A DNA stretch of 33,086 bases, from positions 1 to 33,086 of the forward strand of contig CAMJZF010000018.1 of assembly GCA_946410125.1 (NCBI GenBank), read 5' to 3'. Below are positions 27,901 to 33,086 of this stretch, piece by piece; the stretch's first letter is position 1; every line of letters starts with the position of its first letter. Position numbers and translations under genes: made by a program. The stretch comes from an uncultured Prevotellaceae bacterium (lineage in GTDB: Bacteria > Bacteroidota > Bacteroidia > Bacteroidales > Muribaculaceae). The notes under the pieces are model-generated. The model searched no databases. It was not told where the DNA came from and was given only the letters and a program-made list of their open reading frames with translations.

Positions 27901-28454
27901 AAGAAGTTGCGAACAGTACCAGCGGTGATAGCATCAAGGTTGCTGTAGTTGTAGTTACTCATTGCAGCACCTGCAACCTCGGTACCGGCAAAGTAACCTC
28001 TCTTGTAAGTACCGGTTGCTGTTTGGTAAACAGCAACGAGCAGGTTGCCACCTTCATAGGTAAAGTCGTTGGCAAACTCAATTTCAATTGTCTCGCCTGT
28101 ACCATCGAGCGGACCCTCAAAAACGAGAGTAGCATTAGTCAGGTCGGTAAATGCTCCTTCGGGAGCCGCTTTGGTTACCTCCATGAGGTAAACCTGGTAG
28201 TTACCTCCCCAAACAGCCTCGGCTGGGGTTGCCATGTACCAAGTCATCTTGGTGAGAGTGGCACCCTGCATCTCGCTCAGGTCGTCGGCTGGCATGATGT
28301 ACTCACACTTGTTGTAAGCGTCGGCATAGAAACCGTAGACGGGAACAAAGTCGTTAGTGGCTTCTCCGTCATACACAGTCAATGTCTCTTGTGCGAAAGC
28401 GGTTGTGAAAGCCGCTACCACAAGGAGCAACAGAGATAATAGTTTTTTGTTCAT
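24903..28454 (-). CDS. Large secreted surface protein with FN3 domains, two cleaved-adhesin/choice-of-anchor-J-like modules and a probable T9SS C-terminal sorting region
   Basis: 1183 aa, signal peptide MNKKLLSLLLLVVAAFTTAFAQ; repeated ITANSAIATWEGSQETYNIRYR-type FN3 starts; two modules with WLIS...LGGTL and AYEGQQGYIAIRHHDAAGYYLFVDGLKI / EYEGEMGYIAFRHHNCTDMFRLNIDNVTI; C-terminus WYNLNGQKLNGKPVTPGIYINGNKKVIVK. Confidence 0.88.
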   Translation of the reverse strand: MNKKLLSLLLLVVAAFTTAFAQETLTVYDGEATNDFVPVYGFYADAYNKCEYIMPADDLSEMQGATLTKMTWYMATPAEAVWGGNYQVYLMEVTKAAPEGAFTDLTNATLVFEGPLDGTGETIEIEFANDFTYEGGNLLVAVYQTATGTYKRGYFAGTEVAGAAMSNYNYSNLDAITAGTVRNFLPKTTFEYIPSSGVVYYKPKNLLVSEIGTNSAVLTWEAGADETSWGVEYKKAADEEWTSAGTVSEKTYTLDALAAGVKYDVRVKAIYADGESGWTQTSFATLACEATDMGEVEYLLTDTYGDGWNGNKLQIYLAGTDVLVAELSIPNASGSAHQDTELEGVVNLCYGVDYDLVWVAGSYAYETGFTLTAPSGEVIAEFHGTGSSSGGTPTPGVLTTFQINQVTCPRPTNVLVDNITYNSATITWTPGNEEQDLFEVVCTTEATPDNATPVQVNEPTYTPTLEENTTYNVFVRSICSEEDMSIWTKAVSFTTPVRFVAPENLVVTNITATSAVANWTGEAPAYNFRYREITGLNESFEAEEAPAGWTMNDWQYFHIVDWNLGGTGLVAADGESCYGSKSMDDSGSEFTPLGVDNWLISSKANLGGTLEFYVGDLGENYVENFSVYVSTTGTAAADFTPIAENVATPGVLISSASAWQKKEYDLSAYEGQQGYIAIRHHDAAGYYLFVDGLKISGEGLEAEWIYVNNTTAPVTMEPLTPSTAYECQVQGAYEDGNSQWTDIVKFTTVAVDALPTNLQVDDITANSAIATWEGSQETYNIRYRTAGQSDTYFEGFEYGLASGEFPTESGWTALDADGDGYTWYIFTPDDNTNQYVFDASCITSASYMGAALTPDDWLISPQLKLGGTLSFQVRGQDPSYADEHYTVYVSTGDPTDVTSFVELIPEAVSTGAYQEITADLSEYEGEMGYIAFRHHNCTDMFRLNIDNVTITYGAGVEPGEWVVVEGVTSPYTIEGLDPNTQYEVQVQGVVDDENTTEWTNSVFFTTLPGEDLMEEFYVVGTFNGWDQTEEGGRVELVANEEGTEYTGEVTFAEGAEVNEFKVITPSVDGGWIWFGGVDENQAGFFLIYDDLFGVDLDLVDGSNFRIEEAGTYVVTVKEAPANGPRGLAAPIVMTVTKKNPDAIDNINVDSKSNEWYNLNGQKLNGKPVTPGIYINGNKKVIVK

Positions 28455-29032
28455 AAAAAAAACGGTTTTGTTAATAAATATAGTGAATAAACTCTAAGTG
28501 TATCTTGTCCTATTGTAAGTTTCTTTTATGATTAATGGCAAATAAGTTAATATTTATAACTGCATAAAACATCTAACTTGGTGATTCTTTGATTCTTAAA
28601 TTCAAAAGAACAGTCCCAACTCAAAATGTCAATGGCAAAAATAGCAAATTCCAGCGAAAAAACAAAATTTTATCACAAATTATTTTATTTTTTCGACCGA
28701 AATCACCTTTTTGTAAGACAACGCCCCCAACAGGAGAGGCTGGGCAATCACACATCAGCCCCCACATCTCCCTCTCGTTTTTTCTCAAACGATTAATTAC
28801 GATTAAAAACTATATCCTTAGATGCAGGAAGGGGCGCTCCTGGCGGAGCTTAAAATTAATGCGCTTCGCGCTAAAATTAAAATAAAAAAATATTAGTTGT
28901 CTTGGTTTTTGTTTGGTTGCTTTGGTTTGAATTGTATTCTTTTAAAGTTGTTCTTATATATAACAAGGAGTTATTTTTGCCTAAACAAGAGTTCCTTGAC
29001 ATACTGCCACCCCACATGCGATTCATGTTTTT

Positions 29033-29068
29033 TGTCCCACCTGTCCCACCTGTCCCACCTGTCCCACG
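29033..29068. repeat. 9-bp tandem repeat TGTCCCACC, 4 copies
   Basis: tgtcccacc tgtcccacc tgtcccacc tgtcccacg. Confidence 0.95.
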
Positions 29069-29143
29069 CAATTCAATTTTCCTTGATGATAATTTGCGGT
29101 CAATTCACGGTAATTTGTGTTGAGAAAACACGCGCAGCCTGCC

Positions 29144-29250
29144 TCTCCCCTTGAGGGGGAGACTGAGAGGGGGCTACCTTATGTTCTTGTGAGAGCTTAT
29201 GTTCTTGTGTCCTAAGTGCGGAATTAGCCTCTCCCCTCTCTGGGGGGAAT
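29144..29250. repeat. Two related C/G-rich stem-loop elements (CCTCTCCCC...GGGG) and a direct repeat TTATGTTCTTGTG
   Basis: gcctctccccttgagggggaga near 29143-29162 and gcctctcccctctctggggggaa near 29227-29249; ttatgttcttgtg occurs twice between them. Confidence 0.7.
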
Positions 29251-29255
29251 GGTTT

Positions 29256-29672
29256 TCATGAGTGAGGGCTGTTGTAGAGCGAGAGTAATTCTTCCTTTAT
29301 GACATCGGGGAGGATGATACCGCGTTTTTTTATTGAGCGCTCCCACCCCAGCAGGTCGTCATGCTTGAGGGTGTAGAGCACGTCGCGCCACTGCTCCAGC
29401 TCGTCATCGCTATATTCGTTGGCTTGCCTCCCCTTGAAAGCGTCAAGTTCCTCGTCTTCATAATATACCACGGGGTCGTTGATGTGCTTAAGCATCATTT
29501 CGCTGGGGCACACCTCGTTGGTGCCACAGCAGTCATCGCTGCAGAGGTCTTGCTGTGGAGGCTGTACGTCTTGCTGGGCGGTGTCATCGGGCTTGCGGGT
29601 TAATCGGTCATGAATGTAGAGTATCACTCCTATCACCACCATGGCAATGAATATGTAGAAGGCGGGAAGCAT
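29256..29672 (-). CDS. Small membrane-anchored protein of unknown function with Cys cluster
   Basis: 138 aa, N-terminal TM MLPAFYIFIAMVVIGVILYI, then CSDDCCGTNEVCPSEMMLKHINDPVVYYEDEELDAFKGR. Confidence 0.8.
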   Translation of the reverse strand: MLPAFYIFIAMVVIGVILYIHDRLTRKPDDTAQQDVQPPQQDLCSDDCCGTNEVCPSEMMLKHINDPVVYYEDEELDAFKGRQANEYSDDELEQWRDVLYTLKHDDLLGWERSIKKRGIILPDVIKEELLSLYNSPHS

Positions 29673-29677
29673 TTTTT

Positions 29678-29733
29678 TAAGTAGTAAGTAGTACGTTTTA
29701 AGTAATAAGTTTTTAGTTTTCAGTTTTTAGTAG
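29678..29733. repeat. Degenerate heptanucleotide array, 8 units of TAAGTAG/TCAGTTT-type
   Basis: taagtag taagtag tacgttt taagtaa taagttt ttagttt tcagttt ttagtag. Confidence 0.8.
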
Positions 29734-30921
29734 GTGGGAGAAGAAGTTGGGATAGGACTTGGTGACCACCTGGGCATTTTTTATTGTGATGCCGTGGTGG
29801 CGGGTGGCCACGAGACTTAGAGCCATAGCCAGGCGATGATCGTCATGCGGGTCGACAACCACATTGTCTTGCGGCTCATGGTGACTGCCGTCGTAATGCA
29901 AGGTGCCGTTGCCTGCCTCAACACAATAGCCCAGCTTGGCGAGTTCGACTGCAAGTCCTTCAAGTCGGTCGCTCTCCTTGATGCGCAAATTGCCGACCCC
30001 CGTGAGAGTGAACGGCACCCGCAACAGACACAGAGCAACGGCGAGAGTGGGGACAAGGTCGGGGGTTGACGCCATGTCGTGGCAGTAGTGTCGCGGCAAT
30101 GCCACGGTGTCACAACCTAATGCCAGTTCATTGCCGTGCCAGGTAGCCTTCACGCCCAGTGGAGTCATCAAGTCGATTATAGCACTATCGCCCTGAAGGC
30201 TGTGCCGCAGCAATGGCTTGAGCGTTATTGACGAGTGTGGCAACAGGGCCTGCACCGCAAACCAATAGCTTGCCGCACTCCAGTCGCCCTCGATAGTGAG
30301 AGGGGCAGGAATATATTGCCCTGACGGCACCTCGATGGTGTTGCCTGTCCAGTGGGCATCAATACCGTAGTGCCTCATCACACCCAATGTCATGTCGATA
30401 TAAGGGCGGGAAACAATCTCGCCCTCAAGAGAGAGACGCAAACCGCCGGCTGCGGGCGCAACCATGAGCAAAGCCGACGCAAACTGACTGCTCACATCGC
30501 CACGCATTGCCAAGCTGCCGCCATGCAAATGGCTGCCGGTGATTTTTAATGGAGGAAATCCTTCGTTACCCAAATAGTCAATTTCGGCACCCATTTGGCG
30601 CAAAGCATCCACCAGAAGTCCTACTGGCCGCTCACGCATACGCGCAGAGCCGTCGAGCACCACAATGCGCCCCTCGTGAGAGGCAAAAAAAGCCGTGAGG
30701 AAACGCATCGCCGTGCCCGCCGCACCCACATTTATTATTATGTCACGGCTCGTGAGGGCAGCAAGCATCGCATTGGTGTCGTCACACCTTGCAACATTGC
30801 GCAACAGAGCATTGCCGCCTGCCAGGGCATTAACAATCAACGCTCTGGCAGTAATACTCTTAGACGCAGGCAGCTCCACCACACCCGAGAATGCGCTTGG
30901 TATCTCAACTTTTAAATCCAT
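29713..30921 (-). CDS. aroA: 3-phosphoshikimate 1-carboxyvinyltransferase (EPSP synthase)
   Basis: VELPASKSITARALI, GAAGTAMRFLTAFFA, SARMRERPVGLLVDALRQMGA, RIKESDRLEGLA, DPHDDHRLAMALSL. Start set at MDLKVEIPS. Confidence 0.97.
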   Translation of the reverse strand: MDLKVEIPSAFSGVVELPASKSITARALIVNALAGGNALLRNVARCDDTNAMLAALTSRDIIINVGAAGTAMRFLTAFFASHEGRIVVLDGSARMRERPVGLLVDALRQMGAEIDYLGNEGFPPLKITGSHLHGGSLAMRGDVSSQFASALLMVAPAAGGLRLSLEGEIVSRPYIDMTLGVMRHYGIDAHWTGNTIEVPSGQYIPAPLTIEGDWSAASYWFAVQALLPHSSITLKPLLRHSLQGDSAIIDLMTPLGVKATWHGNELALGCDTVALPRHYCHDMASTPDLVPTLAVALCLLRVPFTLTGVGNLRIKESDRLEGLAVELAKLGYCVEAGNGTLHYDGSHHEPQDNVVVDPHDDHRLAMALSLVATRHHGITIKNAQVVTKSYPNFFSHLLKTEN

Positions 30922-31004
30922 AACACAAGTGCAAAAATAGTGATTTTTGCTTGAAGACCGAATAAATTTCACGCTTTTATAGTAGTAAATCGGGAAATTG
31001 TGAC

Positions 31005-31012
31005 TAAATTTG
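31005..31012 (+). promoter_or_regulatory. Bacteroidetes-type -7 element (TAAATTTG) upstream of the protease gene
   Basis: TAAATTTGC in the divergent intergenic region, about 82 nt before the ATG at 31094; no clear -33 box. Confidence 0.35.
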
Positions 31013-31093
31013 CAATTTGAGTAAATCCTAATGACCGATTACGGTTAAAGAGTATTTTTCTGATACCAATTAATTACCTATTATAAAAAAGAT

Positions 31094-33086
31094 ATGAAAC
31101 ATCGTTGTTTATTGGCAGCTATTGCTGCTTTGATAGCCACAGCCTCGCTCGCCGAGACCCCACTGTGGCTGCGTTATGCCAAGATTTCACCTAATGGCAA
31201 GGAGATAGCCTTTTGCTACAAAGGCGACATCTACAAGGTGCCCGCAGCAGGTGGGCAGGCTGTTCAGCTCACCACCCAGTCGAGCTATGAGATGAATCCC
31301 GTGTGGAGCGCCGACGGCCGTTACCTGGCCTTTGCCAGCGACCGCAAGGGCAACTTCGACGTTTACGTAATGCCATCGGCAGGAGGCGCACCAACTCGGC
31401 TGACTACCAACTCAGCCAGCGAGTTGCCATGGGCCTTTAGCCCCGATGGCCGCTACATCTACTTCTCGGCAGCAATCCAAGACCCTGCCAGCAGCGCGCT
31501 ATTCCCAAGCTCGCGACTGACCGAGGTATACAAGGTGCCAGTGGCAGGAGGCCGCACCACCCAGGTGATAGGCACACCAGCCGAAGAACTCACCTGGGAC
31601 AGCAAGGGCAAGTTTATGGTCTATCAAGACCAGAAGGGCATGGAAGATGCCTGGCGCAAGCATCACACCAGCAGTGTGACACGCGAGATTTGGAAGTATG
31701 ACGCCAGCACAGGCCGCCACACCAATCTCACCAACCATGCCGGTGAGGATCGCAGCCCCGTGCTCAGTGCCGACGGCCGCACAGTCTATATCCTGAGTGA
31801 GCGCAGTGGCGGCTCGATGAACGTGTATCAGTTCCCCATCGATCAGCCCACAGCCATCAAAGCCGTGACCTCGTTCAAGACTCACCCTGTGCGCTTCCTG
31901 TCGATAGCCGACAACGGCACACTGTGCTACACCTACGACGGCGAGCTCTACACACAGGCACCCACTGGCAAGCCATCAAAGGTGAAGATTGACCTCTTCC
32001 ACGACGACTCCGACGACGTGCTGCGCACCACCATGACGCGCGGAGCCACCGCCGCGGTGGCATCGCCCGACGGCAAGCAGGTGGCGTTCATCGCCCGTGG
32101 CGAAGTGTTTGTCACCTCGGTTGAGTATGGCACGACCAAGCGCATTACCACCACCCCCGAGGCCGAGGCCGGCCTGTCGTGGGGCAGTGACAACCGCACA
32201 CTCTACTACGCCACCGAGCGCAATGGCAACTGGCAGCTTGTTAAGGCGACTATTGAACGCAAGGAGGACCCCAACTTCCCCAATTCCACCACCATCAAGG
32301 AGGAAATACTGTTGCCATCGAACACAGTGGAACGTGCAGCCCCCGACGTTAGCCCCGACGGCAAGAAGCTCGCCTTCATCGAGGACCGCAACCGCCTCAT
32401 GGTCATGGACATCAAAAGCGGAAAGGTGCATCAGGTTACCGATGGCTCCACTTGGTATGAGACCAACGGCGGCTTTGACTACTCATGGTCGCCCGACAGC
32501 AAGTGGTTTGCCCTCACCTACATCGCCAACCAGCGCGACCCCTACACCGATGTGGGTATCGTGAGTGCCGATGGCGGAAAGATTACCAACATCACAGGCA
32601 GCGGCTACTTCAGCGAGTCGCCCAAGTGGGTGATGGAAGGTAACGCTATCCTCTTCACCAGCAACCGCTACGGCATGCGCGCCCACGGCTCGTGGGGCTC
32701 GCAGGACGACGTTCTGCTGGCATTTGTCAACCAAGATGCCTATGACAAATATCGCATGAGCAAGGAGGACTATGAGCTGGTGAAGGAAGCTGAGAAGGAA
32801 GCCAAGAAAGAGGCCGACAAGAAGAAAGCCGAAGAAGAAAAGAAGAACAAGAAGAAAGATGATAAAGATTCAGGCGAGAAGAAGGACGAGGTTAAGGAAA
32901 TCGTCGTTGAACTCGACGGAATCGAGGACCGCGTGGTGCGCCTCACCCCCAACTCGAGCAGCATTGCCAGCGCCATGGTCACCAACAACGGCGACAACCT
33001 TTATTACCTGTCGAAGTTTGAGAGCGGCTACGACCTGTGGAAGCTCGACATGCGCAAGCACTCAACCAAGCTCATCAACAAGATGA
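31094..33086 (+). CDS. Tricorn-like/S41 family protease, N-terminal beta-propeller part, truncated by the window end
   Basis: Open frame from ATG at 31094 to the window end: MKHRCLLAAIAALIATASLAETPLWLRYAKISPNGKEIAFCYKGDIYKVPAAGGQAVQLT... with TolB/PD40-type repeats (SPDGRYIYFS, SADGRYLAFASDRKG). Confidence 0.85.
   Translation, partial: MKHRCLLAAIAALIATASLAETPLWLRYAKISPNGKEIAFCYKGDIYKVPAAGGQAVQLTTQSSYEMNPVWSADGRYLAFASDRKGNFDVYVMPSAGGAPTRLTTNSASELPWAFSPDGRYIYFSAAIQDPASSALFPSSRLTEVYKVPVAGGRTTQVIGTPAEELTWDSKGKFMVYQDQKGMEDAWRKHHTSSVTREIWKYDASTGRHTNLTNHAGEDRSPVLSADGRTVYILSERSGGSMNVYQFPIDQPTAIKAVTSFKTHPVRFLSIADNGTLCYTYDGELYTQAPTGKPSKVKIDLFHDDSDDVLRTTMTRGATAAVASPDGKQVAFIARGEVFVTSVEYGTTKRITTTPEAEAGLSWGSDNRTLYYATERNGNWQLVKATIERKEDPNFPNSTTIKEEILLPSNTVERAAPDVSPDGKKLAFIEDRNRLMVMDIKSGKVHQVTDGSTWYETNGGFDYSWSPDSKWFALTYIANQRDPYTDVGIVSADGGKITNITGSGYFSESPKWVMEGNAILFTSNRYGMRAHGSWGSQDDVLLAFVNQDAYDKYRMSKEDYELVKEAEKEAKKEADKKKAEEEKKNKKKDDKDSGEKKDEVKEIVVELDGIEDRVVRLTPNSSSIASAMVTNNGDNLYYLSKFESGYDLWKLDMRKHSTKLINKM

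Noticed and set aside
30932-30939. TATTTTTG (minus) only about 11 nt upstream of the aroA ATG, suggesting a near-leaderless transcript
   Set aside because: No -33 match found and AT-rich sequence makes such matches common; not strong enough to report without TSS data.

Overview
The window is a 33 kb, mostly chromosomal-core segment of a Bacteroidales genome. Evidence is TAnnTTTG-type promoters, DUF4254/GT9, DUF4271, a SprE/PorW-like lipoprotein and a probable T9SS-type C-terminus; Muribaculaceae or Prevotellaceae is likely, but that is inference. I recognise about 24 genes: a DUF4271 protein (truncated at the left edge), LOG family, obgE, an AAA/DUF4143 ATPase, nucleoside 2-deoxyribosyltransferase, rhodanese, LUD-domain protein, ddl, rnpA, a YidD-TatD fusion, DUF4254, GT9, an NAD-dependent epimerase, a sodium:solute symporter, tsaD, cinA, an SGNH hydrolase plus MBOAT pair, a head-GIN protein, a DUF2795-like protein, a SprE/PorW-like TPR lipoprotein, a large FN3/cleaved-adhesin surface protein, a small membrane protein, aroA, and a tricorn-like protease (truncated at the right edge). 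I see no CRISPR array, rRNA, tRNA or intact transposon. The best unexplained signals are: (1) a single reading frame fusing YidD to a TatD-type hydrolase; (2) a 4-copy, 32-33 bp tandem array upstream of the DUF4143 ATPase, in which the conserved core fills the spacer of a Bacteroidetes-type promoter; (3) five heptanucleotide (7-bp) arrays in gene gaps, two of which supply the stop codon of the adjacent gene; (4) a SprE/PorW-like gene with a roughly 300-residue K/E/R-rich tail next to a putative T9SS-exported adhesin; (5) a near-perfect palindrome over the SGNH-MBOAT promoter. None of these is clearly a new defence or mobile system. All would need database searches that I could not run.
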